Positions 23,928 to 34,752 of a stretch of DNA of 64,000 nucleotides are shown in pieces (position 1 is the first letter of the stretch; each line of letters starts with the position of its first letter). Made by a program: the position numbers and the translations under genes. The notes below the pieces were generated by a model. The model saw only the letters and a program-made list of their open reading frames with translations. It was not told the DNA's origin and did not search any database. Source of the stretch: Dryas octopetala (taxonomy: Eukaryota; Streptophyta; Magnoliopsida; Rosales; Rosaceae); the NCBI GenBank assembly GCA_963921425.1, contig OY992836.1, forward strand, positions 11,997,304-12,061,303, read 5' to 3'.

Positions 23928-25091
23928 ATGGCAACAAACACTGCTGCTGAAGAAGTAAGACTAGTACTAGAGGAAGATCATCATTCATTGCTCTCTGAGC
24001 AAGATGAAGATCAAGAAGAAGATGTATCACTCTGTGATCTTCCAGTCAATTTGATCAAAGATCAAGGCCAAACCCAATCAAGTACTACTAAAGCTGATGA
24101 AACCCAAGAAGATCAGTTTGAGTTTGGTTCTTCTATGCGTGGTGGCTCTAATTTCTTGCCAGAATCAGTAATGTGTGCTGCAGATGAGCTGTTCTTCCAA
24201 GGCCAAATTCTCCCTCTACGTCTCTCAGTAAGCTCAGAGTCCAGAATCCACAACCCAACCCGGTTCTGTTTGTCCGGATCCGAGTCCATGGATCACCACC
24301 GCGGCCCATTGGGTGGTGGTGGGTTCAGAAGCAACAGCTACAGCAGCAGCGGAATAAGTCACAACTATTCATCAAGTAGAAGCAGCAGCACCAGCAGCTC
24401 CACCACCACAACCACCACCATGAATGCTTCGAAACCAATCAGAGTCCGAAACCAATTCTACACGGAGCCAAGTCCGAAACCCCAGATCAAAATTTCACAC
24501 GTTCGATCGGAAAAAGTTGGTAGTCCACATCAGAAGCACAGATCTTCGATGTGGGACATTTTTCGATTGGGTTTGGTGCGTACACCCGACATTGAACTAA
24601 GTAGTAGTCGTGCTACCAATAACAAAAACTGTGTGAGTCGCAACAGCAGTGTCAGTAGCAATACCAGCACCAATTTGAGCACCACCAACAACAACAACAG
24701 CAACAGCAACAGCAACAACAATGCTAGTACTACTACTAGTGCTGGTGTTAAAAGCAGTAAACAGGGTGAACAGAGCAAATTACAGAGGAGGCAGAGATTG
24801 TTTCATGGTTGCAAGTGCTCGTTTGAAACGGTGGATTCTATTAATGCTGTCGTCAGCAGGAGGAGTAGTAGTAGTATGAGTGATCACATCAATGAATTAG
24901 CTGCGCATGGGATGAAAGTCGATCATTATAATAAAGTAGAGGTGGAGTTGAAGATGAAGAAGAATAATAAGAAGAAGCAGATGATGATGAAGCAAAAGCA
25001 GGCCATGTCACATCATCGAACGTATGAATGGCTAAAAGAGCTTTCGCATGCAAACTCTCCTGGTCCTCCTCCTCCTATGCATGTTCTCTAA
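23928..25091 (+). CDS. Ser/Asn-rich protein with ADELFFxGQILPL motif (DUF1645-like), function unknown
   Basis: An intronless gene of 387 residues. The N-terminal third is acidic (DEDQEEDVSL), followed by FEFGSSMRGGSNFLPES and then the conserved core CAADELFFQGQILPLRL. This F-x-F ... ADELFxxGQI-PL arrangement is typical of plant DUF1645 proteins and is also seen in membrane-associated kinase regulators. Further conserved blocks are YTEPSPKPQIKISHVRSEK, SSMWDIFRLGLVRTPDIEL and LFHGCKCSFETVD. Between them lie long Ser, Thr and Asn homopolymer tracts (Ser/Thr at about 145-165, Asn/Ser at about 250-270), encoded by CAN and AGN triplet runs that are likely length-variable. A basic Lys/Met stretch lies near residues 340-355. 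No signal peptide or membrane helix. It is probably a regulatory, largely disordered protein; the biochemical role is unknown. Confidence 0.75.
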   Translation: MATNTAAEEVRLVLEEDHHSLLSEQDEDQEEDVSLCDLPVNLIKDQGQTQSSTTKADETQEDQFEFGSSMRGGSNFLPESVMCAADELFFQGQILPLRLSVSSESRIHNPTRFCLSGSESMDHHRGPLGGGGFRSNSYSSSGISHNYSSSRSSSTSSSTTTTTTMNASKPIRVRNQFYTEPSPKPQIKISHVRSEKVGSPHQKHRSSMWDIFRLGLVRTPDIELSSSRATNNKNCVSRNSSVSSNTSTNLSTTNNNNSNSNSNNNASTTTSAGVKSSKQGEQSKLQRRQRLFHGCKCSFETVDSINAVVSRRSSSSMSDHINELAAHGMKVDHYNKVEVELKMKKNNKKKQMMMKQKQAMSHHRTYEWLKELSHANSPGPPPPMHVL

Positions 25092-25094
25092 AGT

Positions 25095-25465
25095 TGTAAT
25101 TGATATGATGATGATCATGATGATGATCAGGTATAGTACTAGTATAGCTAGTTAGTGGCTGTGCCTCTCAGTGCAGTGCTATTGCTCTCGCATGCCTGCT
25201 GCAATTGCTTTATTTCACTATCTTTTTGTTCCTAGATCCTCCTTTAATTTGAAATAATATTACATTATTAATCCATGAGTTTGGAAGTTTGGAAGTTAGA
25301 GACATATAGCTCCAATATCAAGAATTCGTTTCTTTAGTTCTAAACTTCTAGTTAAATAAATTTGTTTTGTGATGACAATGATTTATTTATATTTGTTTAA
25401 ATTTGCATCCACTCTAAAAGTATTCATTGATTCTTGAAGATTCACAAGTTATATATATAATCAAA
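25095..25465. other. 3' flank of the ADELFFxGQ-motif protein gene
   Basis: Begins with a short ATGATG/ATCATG repeat just after the stop. Otherwise AT-rich without features. Confidence 0.4.
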
Positions 25466-25731
25466 AATGCACTAGAGTTAACTAGTTAGTAAGATAATAT
25501 GATGCTAACTGCTAACCACTTTTTTGGACTCACTACATAATATAATTTCTTAATCCAAACTATTCATATTTTAGGTCTACATTCAAAGATCAACCAAATC
25601 AAAAATTATTTAGCCATTTGAATGGGAACCTAAAAAATAAACAGTTCGGATAATAAGATTATATTGTGTAGTAAGATCAAAAGAATGGTTAGCGTTGTAT
25701 TATCTTACTAATTGATTAACTCTAGAGCACT
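25466..25731. mobile_element. Foldback/MITE, about 266 bp
   Basis: The left arm opens ATGCACTAGAGTTAAC and includes AGTAAGATAATATGATGCTAAC. The right arm is its inverted copy, with GTTAGCGTTGTATTATCTTACT, and ends TAACTCTAGAGCAC. Arms are about 110 bp and imperfect. It is inserted in TATA-rich DNA, so a target duplication cannot be told. Confidence 0.7.
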
Positions 25732-26130
25732 CCTCATATATAATATATATGCAAATTCTTTTTAATGTCGGATTCCTCATTTAAGGGTAAATAAGGAATC
25801 TTTGAGGGGTCCATTTCACATTATAAGTTTCAATTGAAAGATCAATCTTGCAAAATAGATAAAGCGTAACCATTTAACTATATATTAAATGGTCATCATT
25901 TCAAGTATTTATCGAAAACATTATGTTTGTCAATTTATGTTATCAAAATTATATATCTTAATAATATCTGATTTGTTTAATTTTTTTCATAAATGATCTT
26001 TAAATAAAAATCTAAAATATAGACGACTCGAATCGATGAAATACAATATAGGACGGGCCCCACGAGGGATTCCTTAAATTTAAGGAATCTCTTAATGAAA
26101 GAGGCTTGTATGTATATACATACGGAATTG

Positions 26131-26283
26131 GATCTCTTGCCTTACTTCTCTGCAAGACTGGTATTAGGCTCAAATCTGAGCATTTGAAGACAAAGCAGAG
26201 AGAATGAGTAGGGAAATATATTATCTTCAAAGGCTCAAATTTGAGCCTGGTACCAACCTTGCAGAGAAGTAAGGCAGAGGATC
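26131..26283. mobile_element. Small foldback element, about 150 bp
   Basis: The left arm has CTTGCCTTACTTCTCTGCAAG and the right arm CTTGCAGAGAAGTAAGGCA. The inverted pairing continues inward (GGCTCAAATCTGAGC against GGCTCAAATTTGAGCC) for about 60 bp, with a short AT-rich loop. It directly adjoins the larger hairpin element starting at 26305. Confidence 0.7.
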
Positions 26284-26304
26284 TAGATCCATATATATAT
26301 ATAG

Positions 26305-26790
26305 GCTTATTCACACCATTGCCCCCTGTAAGATACACTTTTTTTCACTTTGCCCCCTGAAACTTAAATCCTCTCAGTTTGCCACCTGAACTTCACAAAG
26401 TTGTTGCAAAAGACCCTATGCCGTTAACTCTGTCAATTTTTCCGTTAAAATAGCTGACATGACACCTATATGGCATGAGTGAAACCCTTTTTTAGTTATG
26501 TAAGATCCATGTAGACAAGCAAAATTATAAAAAATTGACATGGATCTTATTATTTTTAGTTTAAAAATTATTTTTTTTGTCTACATGGATTTTACATAAC
26601 TAAAAAAGGGTCTCACTCATGCCATATAGGTGTCACGTCAGCTATTTTAACGGAAAAATTGACAGAGTTAACGACATAGGGTCTTTTGCAATAACTTTGT
26701 GAAGTTCAGGTGGCAAACTGAGAGAATTTAAGTTTCAGGGGGCAAAGTGAAAAAAAGTGTATCTTACAGGGGGCAATGATGTAAATAAGC
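26305..26790. mobile_element. Long near-perfect hairpin MITE (486 bp)
   Basis: The ends are GCTTATTCACACCATTGCCC and the complement of GCTTATTTACATCATTGCCC. Each arm is about 220-230 bp and nearly identical, including TTTGCCCCCTGAAACTTAA, CGTTAACTCTGTCAATTTTT and ATGACACCTATATGGCATGA. The centre is an AT-rich loop near 26530-26570. Both flanks are (TA)n, consistent with insertion into a TA microsatellite. No coding capacity. Confidence 0.85.

Positions 26791-26859
<69 letters not shown>
26791..26859. repeat. (TA)n-(GA)n compound microsatellite
   Basis: TA repeats at 26791-26812 pass directly into GA repeats to 26859, immediately after the hairpin MITE end. Likely polymorphic. Confidence 0.95.
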
Positions 26860-26860
<1 letters not shown>

Positions 26861-27923
26861 AATCTCGTTTTCTTAAGGACAAGTTTTGAGCAATAGTAAG
26901 TACTTATTACAAGCAATAGTTGAACCAAATACAATGAATCATTTTCATTTATAAGATTACACACATTCAATTTAAAGATGACTATTTATTGTACCCTCAA
27001 AATTTGATTAAAAAACATTTCTGACCGATATATATATTATTTGGTAAACGTACATATACACATTATTTAGTAAACATACATTGTAGGAATAAATTTGGTG
27101 TATATATGGATTTAATTTTGAAATTTATGTTTAAATTAATAAGGGAGAAATGAGAGGCGTAGCCGAGATGGTTGGAAATTATAAGCCCCAGCAGCACGGG
27201 TGGCGGTGATAGTGCAGATATAGTTGTGCTTGTCATGATTAAAGCGTGAATGTGCTGAAGCTTTGCTTTTTGGGTGGCTGTTGTGGGGTTTAATATATAC
27301 TTTAATTAATAATTTCTCATATATATGCATATGGCATTTCGAATTTTCTGTGACTGTCACAAGCTGGGCACACCAGAGAGAGAGACACACAGACAGAGAG
27401 GTGGGAAAAGCTGGGCAAATTGATCACCAACTCCAAACAAAGTTTCAAAAAGAATGGGAAAAGCCGAAAAGGTAGCTTAAAAAAAAATCCTATGCATGGC
27501 AGCCGTTAAGGAAGAAAAAAGAACAACAAAAAAAGAAGAATAATAATTGGAAACCTTAGTGGGGAAGTTTAGAACCTAATCGTTTTGAAATATAATTGTC
27601 TGTTTATCTTTTTAGTATTGATTTTATACTTATATTTAAAATGACATTATCTTAAAATAATAATAATAATAATAATTGAATGTTTTAAGTTTATAATAAA
27701 AATAACAACAAAAAGATAGACAAAATATTCATACTCGATGAATTTTAAGCTTAAAATTTTGTGTGTAACAGGTTGCTTTACTTATGTTTCATGCTTGTAT
27801 TATTGTACTTACAATTACATCGGTATTATTTTAGGTAAATAGTTCTATTTACAAGCACAACATTAAAACAACAAATCTAAACATAAAAGCCAAACTTTTT
27901 TCTTTAGATAATAAATAATAATA
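26860..27923. other. Spacer without recognised genes
   Basis: AT-rich, with TAA repeats at 27655-27676 and 27905-27933. The line near 27150 resembling the start of a tRNA was rejected. No coding region. Confidence 0.4.
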
Positions 27924-27924
27924 A

Positions 27925-28490
27925 TAATAATAAGAGGAAATTACAGATTTAGTCCAGTTATTTTATACCTAGTTCAATTTTGGTCCACAGTCTTTTTTAA
28001 GTTCTGTTTTGGTCCACTAATTGTTCAACTTGTTCAATAAAGGTCCAAATTTGTTTTCTCAAATTTGATATATCTTTTACCCTATCAAATCTCACCCAAA
28101 TTCAGCAAACATATACTTGTTTTAAAGTTATGCATTTCTTCTTTACAACCATATAAAGATCATTCAAATTGGAGTTTTAAAACTCAAGATAATTGACCCC
28201 AAAGTAGGATACCCGAAACTACCAATTTTTCAAACTTCACCCAATCTCAATTCTCTTAGATTATAATACTCTAAATTTGTTTTTATGACTAAGAAACGAT
28301 GAAATATAACTTAGACTTCAATTATAATTGAAGAAAACACAACTTAAAAGATTTAGAGTCACAAATCTGGACCTTTATTGAACAAATGAAACAATTAGTG
28401 GACCAAAACAGAACTTAAAAAAGATCGTGGACCAAAATTGAACTAGGTATAAAATAAGTGGACCAAATCTGTAATTTCCTCTAATAATAA
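27925..28490. mobile_element. MULE-like MITE, copy 2 (548 bp)
   Basis: The element is 27934-28481, with the same ends, length and order as copy 1 at 20611 and only scattered substitutions (for example CTTTTACC against TTTTTACC regions and AACTTAAAAG against AACCCAAAAG). It sits inside a TAA microsatellite, so the 9-bp TAATAATAA on both sides is compatible with a target duplication but not proof. Confidence 0.88.
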
Positions 28491-29020
28491 TAATAACTCA
28501 TTCAGATATATGTACACAAAAGAGGTATATAGCATTTCGTAGTGCAACTTATTTAAGTAGTGAACATTGTCATGGCCCAAAAAAAAAGTAGTGAACATTG
28601 GATTACTATTCTCATGCATGTCTTTCAGGCAAGACCAAGATTCAACATTGGCTGCAAGTTCAGGATGTGGTTGAAAACATCAGTCCTTCTATAGTTGGGC
28701 CGACATCAAGCCAGGTCTCCAAGCCCACGGAAACTTCAGCCAAAGGAAGTTTATTGAGGACGATCCTTTTTTTTCTTTTCTTTTTTGTGATAAGAGAAAA
28801 AACAAACAGTCATTTTGTTATTGTTATTATTATAATTAGTATTATACGAGGGATACATTTTGAGTAATTATAAGAGATGATGTAGAATTATTATTGCATT
28901 GAATTTGCAAATTGTGAAGTTAATAACTTATTAACTCATTATATTAAATTCAATTGTTGAGTGCAATAAATACTCACTAGTGTTCAAAAATTCAAAATTT
29001 GTCCAAGTGAGCAATATATT
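28491..29020. other. Spacer with an unexplained GC-richer patch at 28625-28760
   Basis: 28625-28760 reads without stops on the plus strand (CLSGKTKIQHWLQVQDVV, then PSIVGPTSSQVSKPTETS) and follows a CTTTCAG acceptor-like site. I do not recognise it. It could be an exon relic of a lost gene or a transposon fragment. Confidence 0.3.
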
Positions 29021-29021
29021 T

Positions 29022-29438
29022 ACAATAATGTTAATTTTCCCACTTTTTTTTTTCACATTTGTATCTCACTTTATGTGTCATTACTTTATTGGAAGGGTAT
29101 TTCCTTTTTCTTTTTTAGATTTTATTTTTTAATTTTTAGTGTCCAATATTTGAATGCCATGTAAGATGATATGAAATTGTGGTATAAAAATATGATAAGT
29201 GTAGCATTACTGATATTTATACAACAATAGTGCTAGATATCCCATATTTTTATACCATAATTTTATACCACCTTATGTGGCAACTTACATGACATTCATA
29301 TATTGGACACTAAAAAATAAAAATAAAAACTCAAAAAGGAAAAGAAAAACTTTGTCAAATAAAGTAATGACACGTGAAATGGTATAAGAATGTGGTATAA
29401 GAATGTGGTAAGTATAGCATTATTCATTTATACAATGA
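29022..29438. mobile_element. Foldback/MITE, about 415 bp
   Basis: The left arm contains TGTCATTACTTTATTGG, TTTTTAGTGTCCAATA and GGTATAAAAATATGATAAGT. The right arm contains the inverted ATTGGACACTAAAAAATAAA and AAATAAAGTAATGACACGTG. Arms are about 190 bp and diverged. A single-arm relative occurs at 44741-44893. Confidence 0.7.
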
Positions 29439-30205
29439 TGAAGGTTCTATATACAATATTGATTATCTATCAACTATGTTATTCTTTTTACAAACAAAAT
29501 GAATTTATGTTTTCAAAAAAAATGTTTTTCTGTCTCATTTTGTCATTGGGATGAGATACGTGCCAGAATTCTTTCATTTTTGGTCCTAAAGAAAATTTTA
29601 ATTAATGAGGAAAGTTCTAAATGTATTTAAAAATTATCTTCAGATACTCATTGTCAGCACATCCCTATTTCCATGCATCGACGAACCCTTCACACCCCAT
29701 TCTTTATCTCTTCGATCTCTACCTTTCTCTCTCGCTGTGTATATTTTCCGTTATGTCATGACACTCTTTGTTATCGGGTACAATGAATGAGCAAGGACTT
29801 AGTATGAGTTTGGATCAATGATCGACCTTAGTGTGGGTCACAATGTAAGATATATCATGCTTTTCTTTCATTCATTTTCTACATATGTGTGTCAACTTTT
29901 GAATTTTTCAACTTTTGTATGTGAACCCACAAATCTATTTTGAAAATTTACCCTTGAACAAAGAAAATGACTTTTCCCAGCACATATATAGTAAGATACT
30001 AAGATACTAAATTCCCAACAATAGTCAAAAAGTGCGGAATTTTCTAAGGCGTGTCTAATCAAGTTAAGTCTATACCTTGTTGAAATGGAATATGTTTGCC
30101 TACTTTGAAGTCATTGCTAAGTCTTTCCAACGACTTAATTCCACAATATTGATTTCGACTTGTTTGTCTCATGACATGTTCGAAAAACTTACAGTCATGT
30201 ATTTG
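29439..30205. other. Spacer without recognised genes
   Basis: AT-rich, no coding region supported. It ends at the 5-bp duplication bordering the solo LTR. Confidence 0.4.
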
Positions 30206-31085
30206 GTTGTTGTAGACACCAAAATTTTGATAAAAATAAATTGGTAAAAATTGCAAATTTCACTATTTGACTAGTCAAAGATAAATAGTACAAGCCATGG
30301 ACCCCACACAAGTACACGTATCATGTGACTCATAAGATAAAGTAGGTCACCAAAGATGACATGTGCCGACATCCGAAAAGTCCATCAATCAAATCAAGTC
30401 AAAGGCTAAATTAAGGAATAAATTGTCCTTAATTAATTAATTGTCTAAATTAATGGCATTGATTGACCAAATCTTCTCAATCAATAATATTGATTTAAAT
30501 CATGAACTAAATTAAATCAATTAGCTTAATTTAAATTAAATCAAGAATTAATTCCACAAATTAAGGTTTAATCCCACAAATCAAGGGATTTAAATTGTGG
30601 AAATTAATTTCTCTCTTGTCTATAAATACAGGCTCCTAGTTCAGACGTAGGGATCTCCAGACTTTTGGCAAAAAGATCAGACAAACTCTTTGACTAAAAG
30701 ACAAAATAATCAAAGACTCAAAGTTCTTTATCAAGCTCGTGGAGAATCAACAAGCACAATACACACGTGCCGATTCTTTCACCACCAAAGCCGAAGAACC
30801 ATTACCACGTGACACACCTCGTGGTCAAAGTTTGATCAAGATCAAGCCTCAACAACCCTTGATCAAATTTCAACCGTTCATAAAGACTTGAAGTTTCAAT
30901 CGTTCGATTCAAGAACAAGTGTTCATCGCCCTTGGATCAAGCACAACTTTGAAGATCGAATCAGAGGAATATTCTTATAAAGAATAGACACACAAAGATT
31001 GTAACCCTTAAATTTATAAATACAAATATTTTGTACATTTTTCTCTTGTTATTTATATTTGCAGGAAAATCGTGTTTACAGTTGT
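30206..31085 (+). mobile_element. Solo LTR of an LTR retrotransposon (870 bp) with 5-bp target duplication
   Basis: The LTR is 30211-31080, beginning TGTAGACACC and ending GTGTTTACA, so it has TG...CA ends within an inverted TGTA/TACA. It is bounded by a perfect 5-bp repeat GTTGT at 30206-30210 and 31081-31085. Inside, a TATAAATA promoter box starts at 30621, preceded by CT-rich sequence, fitting a U3-R boundary. No internal primer-binding site, gag or pol follows on either side, so this is a solo LTR left by LTR-LTR recombination. The superfamily (Copia or Gypsy) cannot be told from the LTR alone. Confidence 0.88.
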
Positions 31086-34000
31086 TTCCTAACAGCTTCT
31101 CAAGAGATCATAATTTCAAAGAGTTGCTCTCCATATGACTTCCAAGGACTCTTTTTCTTTCTTGTTTGGGGGTGTTTAAACCAGATTTTTGTAGATTTCT
31201 TTACACTTTATGTAACACATCTTTAAGTTTAGGATGACAAAGTGTGATGGGCTAAGAAATTACCTCACCAAGCTCTCTAAATTCAAGTAATTCACCTGAA
31301 TTTACTTAGTTCATATCAAATTGAACAATACTCACGAAGTTACGAACAATGATCATGATTTACTATATAAATAAAAGAGATGAAAAATATTACAAATTAA
31401 TTAGTTCTCACTACAGAATACCGATTACACTAAAAATTTACGAGAAATTATTATGTGTGATCGATACATCGCCACGTAATGTAATCAATTTAACATGTCA
31501 TAATAAGAGTGAATGTTATTAATACTATATTTTACTAATATAAATATACCGTCTAGTAATACCCTTACACATTGGATTTGTTACACCACGTGATAGTGTA
31601 TCGGATACACCCAATAATTTTTCTACAATTTACATGCTTACAAAATCTATAAACTCAGATTCTCTAATTTAGAAGCTATTTCAACAAGGTCTCTAAACTA
31701 GTGGCTAAAACGTGCTCGCGCGCACACACACACCTCTCTTAAATGGACTCTCAAATTAGTTCTAATAGGCTTAATACAAAATATTTATAGCCATAAGCCC
31801 AAGGCATTAAACTTGGGAGAAAAAACACAAAAGAACTCCAAAGTCGTATCTTATAATGTCAATGTCCATCGCGCTCGATCACAAAATGTGACAAAAAATA
31901 TCATGCTCACTGTTGATTGGGTTTCACTGCCGCTTGAGCAACATATCTAACGTACATAAAGGACAAATTCCACATTGAAGATAGAAACAACTTAAAATCT
32001 CATTTTGGAGACACTAACATGAAGATACATGCTTAAAAGAAGAAAGCTCACTTGTTATCATATAACCTGCAAGTCTGCAACTAGAGATTGATAATTAAAA
32101 AAACGAAAAAAAAAAAGAGGGCCATTTTGTACGTATATCCGCAGTCCTCTTCTTATTTTATAAGATACAAAAAAAAAAAATGCAAAAATCATCCAAACAA
32201 AAAAAAAAAATGAAAAAGAAACTCTAATAATGTTGTTCTTTTCTTTATGTATAAAACGAGGATTCCAATAGAATCCTATGTGTACCGTGACTTCCATTAA
32301 ACTAAGAAGGAATATTAATAATTGTTATAAAAAGGAATCCAAAAGAATAGAAAACTATTTCCTCTCAATCTTTCCCTTACAAGATTTTGTCTTTTCTTTT
32401 TTCCATTTTCATTTTGGAGTATGTAAGCAATTGAACCAAAGGGGACGATAGAATCCTAGAAGCAATAATGGCCTGCCCAATGCCACAGCTGAATTCCACT
32501 CCAAAATAAGAGAAAATGAATTGTTTTTTGTTTGGCCAGCCAGATAATTGACATTAGTGAAAAGAAAAGTTTTGTTTGGTATTTCATTTTATTTTGTTGA
32601 AGAAAAGTTTCAAGTTCCAATTTTTCATTATAGACATCAAAAAAATTATCTTATACATGAAAAGCATTGTTTAATGTTTATTAAATGAAAAGCATTGTTT
32701 AATATTTATATTAAAAAATATAGTAATTTTCTTATTGTTTAATGAAAGATATGTTTACTTAAAAATAAATATAAAAAAATTACAATTAATAGGATAGCCA
32801 AGTTGGAAGGGGCATAGAATTGCTCTCTATCTTTTTTCTTTTTTTTTTGAGTTAGGAGAGGGGGAATAGAACTTGGATATATTGTGGGTAATTCTAATTC
32901 TACAATCCTTTTAACTGAGTTACCTAACAACTGCATTTCTATAAAAAAACAATTATAAAAAAGTGATAATTAAAAACTTAGTTAGTAATATACAAAAAAA
33001 AAAAAAAAAGGCTTCGAACACGCAAAGTTGCTTGTTTTTTTTTATTTGAAATATTGTTGCTTGTATTAGACACGCAACAAACACTTGTTGAGAGTCTAAT
33101 ATAGTAAAAAATAATATATGAAAGATTAAAATTCATGTGGTCAACTACATTTGAGTGGAACAAAGACAAGGATAAATAAAAGTGACAATGATTAATGCTA
33201 TAGATCTATATATTTTTTATTTTCATGTAGGAAATCTTCTTGTCCTAAAAATTTTTATATGATATTTGTGCTCAATATCAAAAAAGTGTCACAAAATTAT
33301 ATTTCTGCCTTTTTATTCCTGCTTAATAAGCATTTTTCTTCTAGTGACAGTTGCCAAAGAAAATTCTTGTACGGTGGAAACATAGAAATGTTATTGTTTT
33401 TCGACAACGAGAATCAAACCCAATACAGATAGTTGCTTGCTTTCTTTGCCATATGGATTCAATATAAAATTGTCAATGGCAAAAACCAAAACGGAAGTCC
33501 TTAAAATATAGTTTTAATAGTTATTTTGTCCATTTAACTATGATTCGTTTTGTCTCACAAATAAAAGATTTTGTTAATTAAAAACTAATTCTTGAATAAG
33601 ATTTCTTAATCATGTGTATGGTACTTAGTACTACGATGTCATGTAGACATCGTATTGTTATTTTGAAAAAGTGCAACTTTTACTTAAAATATACACACAT
33701 GTTTAATATTTTATTGGATGTCGCACCATACCTGTAACACGACCGCCCTATCGAAGAATTTTTCGTTAATTAAATTATTAAACTTTTAAAAATAAGTAAT
33801 TGTGGGCCAATTTCATAGAATTTTGCCTTAAAGATCGCGTGAGGGCAAAATTGACAATTTATGCCTAAAAACTTATATGGGTCATGTAATTTGAAATTAC
33901 CAAAATTTGTCCCTTATTAGAATCTAGGGCAAGATAAAGAAAAAAAAATTAGCCCAATTAGGAGCGAATTGAGATAGATCTACAAAACCTATATAAGGCT

Positions 34001-34752
34001 TTGGGGGTAAATTGTCTTTTTTGCCCTCACTCTCGAAGGGCAAATGACATCTTCTCTTAAAAAATTAGCATATATTATCTTATTTCAAAAATTTTGATAG
34101 TCCTTTTTTTTTTTTTTTGAGAAAAAAGTTTGATAATCTAGTTAACCCAATTTTTAATTTGAAATTTAATAAGCCAGTCATAAGGGAGCAAAATGACTAG
34201 TCACCTATAATGTATCCTCGGAAAATCAAATGGTCTCTCTCTCCCACCTACTGAGTTAGTGAGTTGTGTGCTGTGTGCTGTATACTTCTATAGATCTATC
34301 CAACATTCCAACCCCATATTCGTTCGCAATGGTCTTTAAAGATTAAAGAATATGATTCTCTTTTGTCTGACAAAGCATTAGATAAGTTTTCTCCGTCCAC
34401 TTCAGCGCCACATTCCAAACCTCTTACTTTGAACCATTCGATATCATTACAAAACCAAAACCCCAAATTTAAAATGAATAGTAAGATTAAAGACCCATCA
34501 AAGTCTTTGTCTTTGGTCCTCCTTCTCACCCATAATAATTTTCCCGGAAAATCCTCCACACAACTCTTAACGCGGAATCCCCACGTCCCTCTCTTTTTTA
34601 TTCCAAAATCGTTAACCCGCAAACCCCACGTCTTCTCTTTCTTTGTTTCCCAAAAAAAACAGAGTCAGAGACTCAGAGACTCATAGACTCAGAACCAAAG
34701 CGTGTACGTATCTTGGCAGTAACTGAAAATCGGAGACAGACCCAGTTCAGAA
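31086..34752. other. Long AT-rich intergenic region, with a possible LTR fragment and the PP2C 5' region
   Basis: No gene seen. 33731-34070 starts TGTAACACGACCGCCC and contains CTATATAAGGC, a style typical of plant LTRs, but no matching end or duplication was found. Several poly-A/T runs (32110, 32170, 32990, 34105) are present. The last 400 bases upstream of 34753 are less AT-rich and probably include the PP2C 5' UTR. Confidence 0.4.

Noticed and set aside
27148..27205. Sequence GGCGTAGCCGAGATGGTTGG resembling the start of a tRNA-Leu
   Set aside because: No matching acceptor stem, anticodon loop or T-loop (GGTTCGAATCC-type) follows at the required distances.
33731..34070. Possible second LTR beginning TGTAACACGACCGCCC
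   Set aside because: No CA end, no target duplication and no paired copy found; kept only as a remark in the intergenic entry.
34363..34686. 107-residue plus-strand open frame upstream of the PP2C
   Set aside because: Low-complexity Ser/Pro/Lys composition, no domain, and it lies in the probable 5' UTR/promoter of the phosphatase.
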